A DNA stretch of 64,000 bases from Meiothermus hypogaeus (GTDB taxonomy: Bacteria > Deinococcota > Deinococci > Deinococcales > Thermaceae), in assembly GCF_003574035.1 (NCBI RefSeq), contig NZ_QWKY01000008.1, positions 1 through 64,000 on the forward strand. Direction: 5' to 3'. Below are positions 50,522 through 58,938 of the stretch, one piece after another. Below the pieces are notes generated by a model. That model had not been told where the DNA came from. It did no database searches and saw nothing but the letters and a program-made list of their open reading frames with translations. Both the position numbers and the translations under genes were made by a program. The stretch's first letter is position 1; every line of letters starts with the position of its first letter.

Positions 50522-51106
50522 CTAGAACCTGAGAACGCCCTGTCCACCGCCCCAGGTGATGGTCATGGTGCAACCAGCCAGATCGGGGGAGCTCATGGTG
50601 GTGATCTGGGCTGCGAGCACAGCGGTGTTCGTTCCACCGTTTTGGATGATGGGCAGGATTTGGCCAACGTTGAGGTTGAGGGTACCGTTTGTCAGATTGC
50701 CTACCGTGATTTGACTGCCGCTGCTAGTAAGGGTGAATTGTACGTTGTTGGCCGAAGCAGTGCTGCTGCGGGCAGTAGCTCCGCTACCATCTGAGACGGT
50801 CAGGGTAGCGCTCAGGGTGACGTTGATGGGCGAGGGAATGGTCGCAGGGCAGCCCGCACCAAAGCTCACGCTCTGGATGGCCAGGTTATAGGTGAAGCCG
50901 CTTGGGTTGGCGGGAAGGTTGAGGTTGGTGAGGTCTTCGAAGGTAGCGGTTACATTGGCCGAACCGGTAGCGGACGCCGAAACCAGGTTAAAGGTGGTGC
51001 TCTTACCTCCTAACTGGAAGGGGTTATCGATGGGGGGGCTGCTGATCAGCCCGCAACCCGCAAAAGCCAGAGCCAGCACGCTGCCGAGTAGCGCTAAACG
51101 TTTCAT
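50522..51106 (-). CDS. Lipoprotein of unknown function
   Basis: A 194-residue protein with a lipoprotein signal MKRLALLGSVLALAFAGCG; the lipobox LAFAGC puts the lipidated Cys at residue 18. The mature part is Thr/Ser/Asn-rich and beta-type (TFNLVSASATGSANVTATFEDLTNLNLPANPSGFTYNLAIQSVSFG), with two further Cys that could pair. AGGAGG lies before the ATG. It resembles other short Thermaceae surface proteins in composition, but I know no domain. Probably anchored to the outer face of a membrane. Confidence 0.75.
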   Translation of the reverse strand: MKRLALLGSVLALAFAGCGLISSPPIDNPFQLGGKSTTFNLVSASATGSANVTATFEDLTNLNLPANPSGFTYNLAIQSVSFGAGCPATIPSPINVTLSATLTVSDGSGATARSSTASANNVQFTLTSSGSQITVGNLTNGTLNLNVGQILPIIQNGGTNTAVLAAQITTMSSPDLAGCTMTITWGGGQGVLRF

Positions 51107-51202
51107 AGATTCCTCCTGACCGCTTATAGCGCTCTAATTGTATACCCAAGCATTGGAGGAACGTAGTTACATTTGACCTGAAAAGGGTTTGCCGGTGTTA
51201 CA

Positions 51203-51697
51203 CTAGACCGTTTTGAAGCTCTCGAAGGGTTCTTTGCAGTTGTTGCACACATAAATGGCCTTGCACAGGGTGGGGCCAAAGGTGTTCTTGACCGAAGTGT
51301 CGAATGAGCCGCAGCGCGGGCAGCGGGTAGGGGCAGCCTCGAGCGCAATCAACGAACCCTGCTCCTGCGCCGGCTTGGGAGGTGCAATCCCGTACTGGCG
51401 CAGCCGCTCCTTGGCCTCGGGGGTAATCCAGTCGGTGCTCCAGGGCGGCGAGAGCACGGTTTTCACCTCGACCTCGGCAAAGCCCAGCGAGCGGGCGGTC
51501 TTTTCAAGCTGCTCCCGGATCAGGTGCAAAGCTGGGCAGCCTGAGAAGGTGGGGGTCATGCTGATAATGGCCTTGGGGCCCTCTATCTGCACCTCCCGCA
51601 CAATGCCCATCTCGACGACGTTGATGACCGGAATCTCGGGGTCGGGAATCTGGGCCAGGGCCTCCCAGACTTGCTCGGTGTTGGGCAGGGTGGTCAT
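51203..51697 (-). CDS. paaD: Phenylacetyl-CoA epoxidase subunit PaaD
   Basis: A 164-residue MIP18-type protein. The N-terminal domain (EQVWEALAQIPDPEIPVINVVEMGIVREVQIEG...TPTFSGCPALHLIREQLEKTARSLG) is the DUF59/MIP18 fold with the conserved Cys in SGCPA. The C-terminal PaaD extension holds a zinc-ribbon-like pair, CPRCGS and CNNCKEPF. PaaD is thought to help assemble the di-iron centre of the PaaABC epoxidase. It is the last gene of paaABCD, one base after paaC. Confidence 0.95.
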   Translation of the reverse strand: MTTLPNTEQVWEALAQIPDPEIPVINVVEMGIVREVQIEGPKAIISMTPTFSGCPALHLIREQLEKTARSLGFAEVEVKTVLSPPWSTDWITPEAKERLRQYGIAPPKPAQEQGSLIALEAAPTRCPRCGSFDTSVKNTFGPTLCKAIYVCNNCKEPFESFKTV

Positions 51698-51698
51698 A

Positions 51699-52457
51699 TC
51701 ACCAGACCTTGGCCTCGGCGTCCCAGCGGGCGGTGGACTGCATCTCGGCCAGGATGCTCCACAGGTGCTCGGTGTGGTAGGCGCGGGAGGTGGGCTGGTA
51801 GCCGGGGTTGATGGGCAGCTTGAGGCCAGCGTTTTGCAGGTGGCGGGTACTGTGCTCGAGCCACCGCTCTCTTAAGGGAAGGAGGTCGGGTACGATGCCC
51901 TCGGCCACCAGCAGCTCTTCGCCGGGGATGGGCACAAAAAGCTGCTGGGCGTAGCCCCACTGCATGTCCAGGGCCTGCTGCAAGCGGCGGTTGGATTCGT
52001 CGGTGCCCTGGCCCAGCCGCTCCACCCAGGCCTGGGTGTGCTGGAGGTGGAAGCGCTCCTCGCGCATGATTTTTTGTACCGCTTCGGCCAGGGGCTTGTA
52101 CGTGCTGTGCTGGGCGGCCTCGAGCCAGAGTGCTTCGTACAGGTCGTACAGGTACTGCCGCAGCATGGTGAAGGCCCAGTCCCCCTTGGGCAGCTCGACC
52201 AGCTCACAGCAGCGGTACCCGTAGGCATCGCGGAAAAAAGCCAGCTGGTCGGGGTCGGAGCCATCGAGCTGCTGGCGCAGGCCGTACCACAGGGTAGCGT
52301 GACCCAGCTCGTCCTGCACGATGTTGGCCAGGGCAATGTCCTCCTCCAGAATGGGCCCGTGGCCGGTCCACTCGCTGCCCCGGTGGGCCAGAATCACCTC
52401 GTCGTCGGCCAAGGCGGTCAGTTTGGCAATCAGGGCCTCACGAACCTCACTCCTCAT
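51699..52457 (-). CDS. paaC: Phenylacetyl-CoA epoxidase subunit PaaC
   Basis: A 252-residue ferritin-like structural subunit of 1,2-phenylacetyl-CoA epoxidase. Segments such as [52 protein letters not shown] and [32 protein letters not shown] follow the PaaC pattern. PaaC pairs with catalytic PaaA. The gene start overlaps the 3' end of paaB by 11 bases, and paaD follows almost at once, so the operon is tightly packed. Confidence 0.95.
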   Translation of the reverse strand: MRSEVREALIAKLTALADDEVILAHRGSEWTGHGPILEEDIALANIVQDELGHATLWYGLRQQLDGSDPDQLAFFRDAYGYRCCELVELPKGDWAFTMLRQYLYDLYEALWLEAAQHSTYKPLAEAVQKIMREERFHLQHTQAWVERLGQGTDESNRRLQQALDMQWGYAQQLFVPIPGEELLVAEGIVPDLLPLRERWLEHSTRHLQNAGLKLPINPGYQPTSRAYHTEHLWSILAEMQSTARWDAEAKVW

Positions 52458-53007
52458 CTTCCACCCCCCGCCCCACTTTGTGTTTGCTGATGTGGGAGCC
52501 TACCGTGGCGTAGTACTGCTGCTGTTTATAGGTTTTGTCCTTGGCTGGGGCGAACCAGCTCTGGATGGTTTCTGGGCTGGGGTCGCTTTTGTACACCCTG
52601 TCGGCGGGCACAATCCACCAGGCCAGGGCCAGGGCATCGGTAAAGGTTGCCTGGGCCTTCTTTAGGGCTTCCTCGGGGGTGGCCGCCTCCACTTCGCCCA
52701 CGTAATCTACAAAGGTCATGGAGCGCTTGTGGCTGGTCTTGCGAAAAACCAGGTACTGGCCGACCTGGGCCTGGTAGCTTTCCCCCTTCGTCATTTGGCC
52801 TTCGGCAACTTCTTCCTGGGTCCAGGAGTAAATGTCTTCTGCCCGCACCACCCACATACTGACCGCCTGAGGCCGCCGGGCAAAGATGTTGCGGGCGGTC
52901 AGGAGGGCGTGTTCGGGGTCGGCGGCGTGCACCGAACCCACCGCCTGGTGCGGCTTATTGGGGCTGTCTTGCTTGAAGACTTCCCAGCGGGGCCACTGTG
53001 TATCCAT
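52447..53007 (-). CDS. paaB: Phenylacetyl-CoA epoxidase subunit PaaB, tandem-domain form
   Basis: A 186-residue protein, about twice the usual length of PaaB (about 95). It appears to contain two PaaB-like domains: [58 protein letters not shown] and [55 protein letters not shown]. PaaB bridges the AC heterodimers of the epoxidase, so a fused pair might replace a PaaB dimer. The ATG at 53007 matches the family start; the longer frame upstream overlaps paaA. Confidence 0.9.
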   Translation of the reverse strand: MDTQWPRWEVFKQDSPNKPHQAVGSVHAADPEHALLTARNIFARRPQAVSMWVVRAEDIYSWTQEEVAEGQMTKGESYQAQVGQYLVFRKTSHKRSMTFVDYVGEVEAATPEEALKKAQATFTDALALAWWIVPADRVYKSDPSPETIQSWFAPAKDKTYKQQQYYATVGSHISKHKVGRGVEDEE

Positions 53008-53039
53008 GCTGTCCTCCGCAGCGCCTTGTCGATAGTCCG

Positions 53040-54011
53040 CTAAACGGCAACAGCGGTTCTTTGCCGTTTGGCCGCGTAGGCCTCGAGGGCCTCGCGCACC
53101 CAAGCCCCCTCGGCGTGGGCGCGGCGCCGGGCTTCTAGGCGTTCTTTGTTCATAGGGCCGTTGCCATTTACCACCTGCCAGAACTCGTCCCAGTTGATGG
53201 GGCCGTGCAGCCAGTTACCGGTTTTCTCGTCGTAGCGCAGGTCGGGGTCGGGAAGTGTAAGGCCCGCCTCCAGGATTTCGGGGGCGTGTTCGTTGATGAA
53301 CTCCTGCCGCACCTGGTCGTTGGTTTTGGTCTTGATGCCCCAGCGCACCAGCACTTCCGTGTTGGGGCTGTCCTGGTCGTGGGGCCCCATCATCATCAGG
53401 GCCGGCCACCACCAGCGGTTGATGGCGTCCTGGGCCATCTGGCGCTGCTTGGGGGTGCCTTTGGCATACAAGAGCACCATCTCCTTGCCCTGCTTGTGGT
53501 GGAAGGTTTCCTCGGCACAGATGCGCACCATGGCCCGGCTGTAGGGGCCATAGGAGCAGGCCGCCAGCATGGTCTGGTTCTTGATGGCCGCCCCATCTAC
53601 CAGCCAGCCGATGGTGCCGATGTCGGCCCAGGTCAGGGTGGGGTAGTTGAAGATGGAGGAGTACTTGGCCTTACCCGCGAGCAAGGCTTCCAGCATGGCC
53701 TCGCGGCTCACACCCAGGGTCTCGGCGGCGTGGTAGAGGTACTGGCCGTGACCGGCCTCGTCCTGTACCTTGGCCACCAGGATCATCTTGCGCTTGAGGG
53801 TGGGGGCGCGGGTAATCCAGGCCCCTTCGGGGAGCATGCCCACCACCTCGGAGTGGGCGTGCTGTGAGATCATGCGAATAAGCTGGCGGCGGTACTCCTC
53901 GGGCATCCAGTCGCCGGGTTCGATTTTCTCGCCGCGCTTGATGCGGGCCTCAAACTCGGCCAGGCGCTCGTTGTAATCAGGGTCGCTGGGCACTCCGTAC
54001 TTTACTGGCAT
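53040..54011 (-). CDS. paaA: Phenylacetyl-CoA epoxidase catalytic subunit PaaA
   Basis: A 323-residue di-iron oxygenase subunit that epoxidises the ring of phenylacetyl-CoA. The metal-binding motifs are visible as [17 protein letters not shown] and [15 protein letters not shown] (ExxH pairs), with the expected helix around [19 protein letters not shown]. It is the first gene of the paaABCD operon; a GGAGGAG site precedes the ATG. Enzymes for later steps (paaG, paaZ and others) and paaK are not in this window. Confidence 0.96.
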   Translation of the reverse strand: MPVKYGVPSDPDYNERLAEFEARIKRGEKIEPGDWMPEEYRRQLIRMISQHAHSEVVGMLPEGAWITRAPTLKRKMILVAKVQDEAGHGQYLYHAAETLGVSREAMLEALLAGKAKYSSIFNYPTLTWADIGTIGWLVDGAAIKNQTMLAACSYGPYSRAMVRICAEETFHHKQGKEMVLLYAKGTPKQRQMAQDAINRWWWPALMMMGPHDQDSPNTEVLVRWGIKTKTNDQVRQEFINEHAPEILEAGLTLPDPDLRYDEKTGNWLHGPINWDEFWQVVNGNGPMNKERLEARRRAHAEGAWVREALEAYAAKRQRTAVAV

Positions 54012-54028
54012 CTCTCCTCCCGTTTACC

Positions 54029-54048
54029 AAACTAACGCTTGTTAGTTT
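54029..54048 (-). promoter_or_regulatory. Probable PaaR-type operator of the paa operon
   Basis: AAACTAACGCTTGTTAGTTT is an inverted repeat with an 8-base arm. Its core CTAACGCTTGTTAG matches the reported T. thermophilus PaaR consensus CNAACGNNCGTTNG with one change. It lies between the promoter and the paaA ribosome site. Confidence 0.65.
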
Positions 54049-54053
54049 TTGCT

Positions 54054-54082
54054 AGTTTAGCTCGAGGCAATCAAAATTTCAA
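54054..54082 (-). promoter_or_regulatory. Promoter of paaABCD (TTGAAA, 17 bp, TAAACT)
   Basis: On the minus strand TTGAAA (54077-54082) is followed after 17 bases by TAAACT (54054-54059), directly upstream of the palindromic operator. Confidence 0.6.
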
Positions 54083-54112
54083 AGTGGCTGGGCCAGGTGC
54101 TGTACTCAGGCC

Positions 54113-54335
54113 ATGGTGAAGCACCGTTTCACCGTCGAGGACTATCTCAAAGCCTATGCCGCTGGAGCCTTGGGGCGGCCGGGTACAGCTAACTTAATGG
54201 AGAGGTCTACATTATGTCCCCAATGGGCCACAAACAGCGCTGCTACATTGGTGCCCTGAACTACGAGATGATTACCAGACTGAAGGATAAGACCTACATG
54301 TTCTGTCAGGTTCCAATCTCGATTCATACCAGATT
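54113..54335 (+). pseudogene. Uma2-family gene remnant
   Basis: The sequence starts MVKHRFTVEDYLKAYAAGALG and continues, after phase changes, as LNGEVYIMSPMGHKQRCYIGALNYEMITRLKDKTYMFCQVPISI. These match the start of Uma2 (DUF820) endonuclease-like proteins: RFTVEEY and ELIEGEVYxMSPxGxxHxxxxxxL. At 54326 MITE-like element E begins and the rest of the gene is lost. At least two frameshifts and the truncation make it dead. Confidence 0.65.
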
Positions 54336-54474
54336 CGGTTGATTCATTACCGAATGATAACGAATCAACAGGGCCGAAGTTATCCGCGTAGCGGAGGGCG
54401 ATACCGCCCCTTGGAAGGGAGACGCTTTCTTCGCCGACCGACAGGGGGGGGTGTGCTCTAGGGTTCAAAAAGAC
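54327..54474 (-). repeat. MITE-like element E (deleted copy)
   Basis: A minus-strand copy of about 148 bp that starts TACCAGATTC at 54327. It has one 38-bp unit but lacks the GCGCTAGC hairpin and most of the left hairpin. Its terminal stem belongs to the GTTGATTCGTTA type seen in copy C, with two G-U changes. It cuts off the Uma2 remnant. Confidence 0.8.
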
Positions 54475-54503
54475 ATGGTGCAGTTCGATTTTTGGGGACT
54501 TCC

Positions 54504-54668
54504 ATGTTCTCTTCGGCTCTATTGATCTTGTTCACACTATTGGCCCTGGTGGGCCTGGTGGTGTTGGTTCGCTATGTCTGGAGCGTTACCAACCCCGAGG
54601 AGGAGCGAGAGGAGCTCGAGCGCTCAAAAGACCGGGACTACGATGCCGAAGCGAATAAGCCGCACTGA
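54504..54668 (+). CDS. Small single-helix membrane protein (54 residues)
   Basis: MFSSALLILFTLLALVGLVVLVRYVW gives one clear membrane helix, followed by a charged tail (SVTNPEEEREELERSKDRDYDAEANKPH). A GGGGA stretch lies eight bases before the ATG. The composition is that of a real small membrane protein, though no family is recognised. It lies between a repeat and a DUF402-like gene on the same strand and could be co-transcribed with it. Confidence 0.6.
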   Translation: MFSSALLILFTLLALVGLVVLVRYVWSVTNPEEEREELERSKDRDYDAEANKPH

Positions 54669-54757
54669 CCCCATTTGCGATAGGCTAAGCGTGCCGTGCC
54701 TGAAACCCCCGTAAAAAAATCGGCTACGCTTCGTGCACGGGTGGAAGGGCGATTTCT

Positions 54758-55282
54758 ATGGAGCACTACCAGATAGGCCAGACGGTGCGCGTCGAGTTCT
54801 GGAAATACCCTGCCGAAAAGCTGCACTACTGGTGGGAGGCCCAGGTATGTGAACTGCGCGAGGAAGGGGTGCTGGTCTACATGCCGACGGGTTTTTTGTT
54901 TCACCACGTCAGCAAAAACCGGGTGCTGCGGGTACAGCACCAGGCCTATGTGGCTTTTTTTGTGGGGCGCTGGTACTCGGGGGGGCCCGACCTGGACGCC
55001 GAGGGAAAGGTGCTGGAATACTACTGGAACATCCAGAGCCCTCCGCATTTTGAGCCGGGCCGCATCTGGCAGTACGACCTCGAGATAGACATCAAGTGTC
55101 GGGCCGACCACCGCTGCCAGACCTTCGACCTCGAGGAGTTTGCTGCCAAAGCCCCACTTTACCCCACCGAGTGGGTAGAGCAGGCCACCCGCGCAGTCGA
55201 ACAGGTGCAGCGGCACATGCGTCGGCAGCAGTGGCCGGTGCGCCCGCCGGGGCAGGGCCGGGCTTGGCTCGAGCGGGTGTAG
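54758..55282 (+). CDS. DUF402 family protein
   Basis: A 174-residue protein matching the DUF402/FomD-like fold: VRVEFWKYPAEKLHYWWEAQV, then VGRWYSGGPDLDAEGKVLEYYWNIQSPPHFEPGRIWQYDLEIDIKCRADHRCQTFDLEEFAA. The conserved acidic residues (YDLEIDI and DLEEF) fit the metal-binding phosphatase site known from some members, which hydrolyse nucleoside di- and triphosphates or CMP conjugates. Which substrate is used here cannot be told. It is followed after 48 bases by aspartate aminotransferase. Confidence 0.85.
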   Translation: MEHYQIGQTVRVEFWKYPAEKLHYWWEAQVCELREEGVLVYMPTGFLFHHVSKNRVLRVQHQAYVAFFVGRWYSGGPDLDAEGKVLEYYWNIQSPPHFEPGRIWQYDLEIDIKCRADHRCQTFDLEEFAAKAPLYPTEWVEQATRAVEQVQRHMRRQQWPVRPPGQGRAWLERV

Positions 55283-55330
55283 CCAGCGGGCTCTTGACCC
55301 TCGCCCCCCGACCCTGGACAATCTACTGGT

Positions 55331-56482
55331 ATGCGAGGCCTGTCCAAGCGCGTCAAAACCATGAAGCCCTCCTCCACGGTGGCGGTGAATGCCAAAGCCC
55401 TCGAGCTGCGCCGTCAGGGTGTAGACCTGATCGCCATGACCGCCGGCGAGCCCGACTTCGACACCCCTCAGTTCGTCAAGGATGCGGCGGCAAGGGCCAT
55501 GGCTGCGGGTAAGACCAAATACGCGCCGCCCGCCGGCATCCCCGAGCTGCGCGAAGCCATCAGCGCCAAGTTCAAGCGCGAAAACGGCCTCGAGATTCCC
55601 CCCGACCAGACCGTGGTAACGGTAGGCGGCAAGCAGGCCCTCTTCAACCTGTTCCAGGCCATCCTCGACCCCGGTGACGAGGTGATTGTGATTGGCCCCT
55701 ACTGGGTCAGCTACCCCGAGATGGCCCGCTTTGCCGAAGGCGTGCCGGTGGAGGTCAATACCGGCCCGGAGTCGGGCTTCATCCCCGACCCCGCCGAGGT
55801 CGAACACAAGATTACCTCCCGTACCAAGGCCATCGTGCTCAACTCGCCGGGCAACCCCACCGGAGCGGTCTACCCCAAAGAGGTGCTGATAGCCATTGCC
55901 GAACTGGCCAACAAGCACGACCTTTATATTGTGTCAGACGAAATTTACGAGCACCTCATCTACGAGGGCGAACACTTCTCGCCGGCCCACGTAGCCCCCG
56001 ACCGCACCATCACCATCAACGGCGCGGCCAAAGCCTACGCCATGACTGGCTGGCGCATCGGCTATGCCGGCGGCCCCAAGGACGTGATCAAGGGCATCAT
56101 TGACGTTTCCAGCCAGTCCACCACCAGCCCCGACACCATTGCCCAGTGGGCCATGGTTGAGGCCCTGAACAACGTGGAGGAGGCGCAAAAATTTATCTCC
56201 ATGGCCCGCGAGGCCTACCGTGCGCGGCGGAGCATCATTGTAGACGGCCTGAATGCGCTGGGCCTGCCCACGCCCAAGGTGAATGGTGCTTTCTACGTGC
56301 TCACCGACGTGTCCAAAATTGATCCCGACGAAAACCAGGCTGCCCTCAAGCTTTTGAACGAGGCCCGGGTGGCGGTGGTGCCCGGCACCGACTTTGCCGC
56401 CCCCCACCACGTGCGTTTTAGCTACGCTACCAGCGAGGCCAACATCCGCAAGGCCCTGGAGCGCATCGCCTCGATTCTCTAA
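55331..56482 (+). CDS. Aspartate aminotransferase
   Basis: A 383-residue PLP enzyme closely resembling the T. thermophilus aspartate aminotransferase of subgroup Ib: MTAGEPDFDTPQFVKDAA, KYAPPAGIPELREAI, then LNSPGNPTGAVYP and SDEIYEHLIYEGEHFSP. The PLP-binding Lys is in TINGAAKAYAMTGWRIGYAGG. It exchanges amino groups between aspartate and 2-oxoglutarate; some members also accept prephenate or aromatic amino acids. The length is standard. Identification is firm at family level. Confidence 0.93.
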   Translation: MRGLSKRVKTMKPSSTVAVNAKALELRRQGVDLIAMTAGEPDFDTPQFVKDAAARAMAAGKTKYAPPAGIPELREAISAKFKRENGLEIPPDQTVVTVGGKQALFNLFQAILDPGDEVIVIGPYWVSYPEMARFAEGVPVEVNTGPESGFIPDPAEVEHKITSRTKAIVLNSPGNPTGAVYPKEVLIAIAELANKHDLYIVSDEIYEHLIYEGEHFSPAHVAPDRTITINGAAKAYAMTGWRIGYAGGPKDVIKGIIDVSSQSTTSPDTIAQWAMVEALNNVEEAQKFISMAREAYRARRSIIVDGLNALGLPTPKVNGAFYVLTDVSKIDPDENQAALKLLNEARVAVVPGTDFAAPHHVRFSYATSEANIRKALERIASIL

Positions 56483-56623
56483 AACCGGATGGGGCCCCAG
56501 CCCTGACCGTAACGCAGATGTAACGCCTCAGGGGTTACGCTGTGTGGACGGTGTTGCCGGTAGCACCGAATTGCTGTCCCCGGTACTTGACGCGGAAAAG
56601 TGTACGGGGAGATTGGAGGGTGT

Positions 56624-56854
56624 ATGACCGAGGAGACCCTGCAAGCCCTTATCGAGAAACACACCCCTCACCTTATGGCCCTGCCCAATGTGGTGGGGGT
56701 GGGGCGGGGGGAGGAGCAGGGCCGCGCGGTGGTGGTGGTGCTGGTGAGCCGTAAGCTGCCGCTGGCGGCCTTGCAACCGCACGAACGGGTGCCCAGGAAC
56801 CTCGAGGGGGTACCGGTGCGGGTGCGGGAGGTGGGCTCGGTGCAGGCCCAGTGA
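56624..56854 (+). CDS. Stand-alone homologue of the protease N-terminal domain
   Basis: A 76-residue protein with a TTGGAGGG site before the ATG. Its sequence (LMALPNVVGVGRGEEQGRAVVVVLVSRKLPLAALQPHERVPRNLEGVPVRVREVGSV) aligns with residues 35-95 of the trypsin-like protease encoded next (MRPNVRGMGVGVKW...PALVVLVSQKLERNQLSRADLIPAKLGDMQTDVLAIGEV). A free propeptide-like domain beside its protease could act as an intramolecular-type chaperone or inhibitor in trans. That role is inference; the sequence relation is visible. Confidence 0.75.
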   Translation: MTEETLQALIEKHTPHLMALPNVVGVGRGEEQGRAVVVVLVSRKLPLAALQPHERVPRNLEGVPVRVREVGSVQAQ

Positions 56855-56969
56855 TGGGGTTTTCCTTCCGGTCAGAAGAGCGTCGAGGCCACTCGGTAAT
56901 AAGCCACCTCTGATTCTTCATTACGCTGGCATTTGCAGGGGACCATTACTCAAACCGCAGGGGGACGAT

Positions 56970-58016
56970 ATGCCTATTAACGAAGCCAAAGCCATGCTTT
57001 CGGCCAGTGCCCAGGCCGAGGCCGAAAAAGCCAAGCTGGCCACGCAAGATGATTTTCTAGCACCCGAGGCCATGCGCCCGAATGTGCGGGGCATGGGGGT
57101 GGGGGTCAAGTGGAAGAACGGCGAGCCGACCGGTGAACCGGCCCTGGTGGTCTTGGTCAGCCAGAAGTTGGAGCGCAACCAGCTCAGCCGGGCCGACCTG
57201 ATTCCAGCCAAGCTCGGGGATATGCAGACCGACGTACTGGCCATTGGCGAGGTATTTGCCGGTAACGCCGAGGAGCCAGGGGTACAGACCCTTACCAAGC
57301 GCATTCGGCCTGCCGAGGGTGGTTATAGTGTGGGGCACTTCAGGGTTACGGCAGGTACCATAGCTACCGCCGTCTACGACTTTCTGCCAGGCGCGACCGT
57401 GAGCCCCCCGGCGCACGGGCTGGGCATCCCACCGCGTTTTTACATTCTCAGCAACAACCATGTGCTGGCCAACTCCAACGGTGCCAGCCTGGGCGACCCC
57501 ATCCTGCAGCCGGGGGTGTTCGATGGGGGTACCCTGCCCGCCGACCTGATCGCCCGGCTCAGCCGCTTTGTGCCCATTACCTTCGAGCCGCCGGTGCCAA
57601 GGGCCCTGCACCGCAACCTGGTGGACGCAGCCATTGCCGAGGGTCAGTTCCACGACCTCGACCGGGAGATTTACTGGAACGGCTACGTGCAGGGCTGGCA
57701 ACCCCGCACCAAAACCCTGGTGGGGCAGCGGGTCAAGAAAACCGGCCGCACCACCAACATGACCACCGGGCGCATTACCGTACTGGGAGCCACGATAGAC
57801 GTGAACTATGGGGGCGGGCGGGTGGCCCGCTTTATTGACCAGATTGTCACCACCAACATCTCGGCCCCCGGCGACTCCGGTTCGCTGGTGCTGAGTGAGC
57901 GGGGTAATCTGGCCCTGGGACTGCTATTTGCCGGTTCCTCGGTAGCCACCATTGTCAACCACTTCGAGCACGTGCGTTCGTTGCTGCGCATTGAAGTGGC
58001 CGAGGGCATTGGCTGA
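56970..58016 (+). CDS. Trypsin-like serine protease with N-terminal domain
   Basis: A 348-residue protein without a signal peptide. The catalytic triad can be read: His in ILSNNHVLANSN (about residue 163), Asp in NLVDAAIAEG (about 217) and Ser in SAPGDSGSLVLSE (about 306). An N-terminal region of about 110 residues (charged helix, then NVRGMGVGVKWKNGEPTGEPALVVLVSQKL) resembles the product of the small gene 115 bases upstream. The lack of an export signal suggests an intracellular protease, or one exported by another route. Substrate unknown. Confidence 0.85.
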   Translation: MPINEAKAMLSASAQAEAEKAKLATQDDFLAPEAMRPNVRGMGVGVKWKNGEPTGEPALVVLVSQKLERNQLSRADLIPAKLGDMQTDVLAIGEVFAGNAEEPGVQTLTKRIRPAEGGYSVGHFRVTAGTIATAVYDFLPGATVSPPAHGLGIPPRFYILSNNHVLANSNGASLGDPILQPGVFDGGTLPADLIARLSRFVPITFEPPVPRALHRNLVDAAIAEGQFHDLDREIYWNGYVQGWQPRTKTLVGQRVKKTGRTTNMTTGRITVLGATIDVNYGGGRVARFIDQIVTTNISAPGDSGSLVLSERGNLALGLLFAGSSVATIVNHFEHVRSLLRIEVAEGIG

Positions 58017-58021
58017 GGTTA

Positions 58022-58256
58022 TACCAGATTCGGTTAGTTCGTCACCAAAGGGTGACGAACTAACCCGACCGAAGTTATCCGCGTAGCGGAGGGCGATACC
58101 GCCCCTTGGAAGGGAGACGCTTTCTTCGCCGACCGTCAGTGAAGGGCCATCGGCCCCCGGCTAGCGCCGGTACTCAAGGGAGGGGTGTGCTCTAGGATTC
58201 AAAAAGACAGCCTCTAGTGTTTTTTGGTTTTGTAAACTGTCTTTTTGAATCCGGTA
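58022..58256 (-). repeat. MITE-like element F (235 bp, one internal unit)
   Basis: A complete minus-strand copy, flanked by TTA on both sides. It has the perfect 15-bp terminal hairpin with loop CTTT read in element orientation, one 38-bp unit, and the left AAAAAGACAG/CTGTCTTTTT hairpin. It lies between the protease gene and lspA. Confidence 0.88.
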
Positions 58257-58344
58257 TTAGTGCGCCATCAATGATACAGGGCCGACATTCAAGCCCTTAT
58301 CCCAGCCCCTCTCCCGTCGGGAGGGGGGTTTGTGGTCGTGCCCT

Positions 58345-58833
58345 TCAGTACCGCCGCCTGCGCTGGGGCAGCAGTAAAAGAATAACCCCGATGACCACAC
58401 AGCTATCGGCCAGGTTCCAGATGGGAAAGTTGTCCAGAATGGCCAGCCCGGTGCGGTTGATGTCCACATAGTCCACCACCCAGCCGTGGCCCAGCCGGTC
58501 TACAGCGTTGCCCAGTGCCCCTGCAGCAATCAGGGAGAAGGCCACCTGGCCCAGCCGTGAGACCCGGCGGTGGTTCATGCTTAGGTAGATTAGAATCCCG
58601 ATACCCACCGCCAGGCTTACCCAGACCAGAATGCGGGCGCCCCCCTGGAAGATGCCAAAAGCGGCGCCGGTGTTCTTGATGAAGGTGGCGTCTACAATCC
58701 AGAACAAATTGGTCAAGAAAATAGCGCCTACCCCAGGGTCGAAGATGCGGGGGCCTACCGCCCACAGCACCACCAGTTTGATGGCCTGGTCGGCGACCAG
58801 CAGGGCAGGAACCAGCCAGGTGGCAATATTCAT
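58345..58833 (-). CDS. lspA: Lipoprotein signal peptidase
   Basis: A 162-residue membrane aspartic protease that removes signal peptides from lipoproteins. Four helices are predicted. The active-site motifs are GNAVDRLGHGWVVDYVD (first Asp) and FPIWNLADSCVVIG (second Asp), with NTGAAFGIF before them. I take the ATG at 58833 (MNIATWLVPALLVADQ), which matches the family N-terminus; the longer frame would cross the rpmB gene on the other strand. Lipoproteins such as the one at 50522 would be substrates. Confidence 0.95.
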   Translation of the reverse strand: MNIATWLVPALLVADQAIKLVVLWAVGPRIFDPGVGAIFLTNLFWIVDATFIKNTGAAFGIFQGGARILVWVSLAVGIGILIYLSMNHRRVSRLGQVAFSLIAAGALGNAVDRLGHGWVVDYVDINRTGLAILDNFPIWNLADSCVVIGVILLLLPQRRRRY

Positions 58834-58875
58834 ACCGCTGGGAAGTCTAGCACGGTTGTGTGAGGGTATGCTATA

Positions 58876-58881
58876 CTCGTT
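58876..58881 (+). promoter_or_regulatory. Extended -10 box upstream of rpmB
   Basis: ATGCTATACT combines a TG extension with TATACT, about 60 bases before rpmB. No clear -35 box is seen. Confidence 0.45.
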
Positions 58882-58938
58882 GCCGTTGCCCTGAAACAAG
58901 GGAGTTCTTCCCTTGTGCTGGCAGTTAGGAGTCCTGCG

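Noticed and set aside
54638-55918. A 426-codon minus-strand frame
   Set aside because: It lies opposite a DUF402-like protein and aspartate aminotransferase and has no recognisable domain; composition is that of a reversed high-GC frame.
56970-58016. The trypsin-like protease as part of a gasdermin-type defence system
   Set aside because: No gasdermin, NLR or other effector gene is adjacent; the neighbour is a homologue of the protease N-terminal region.
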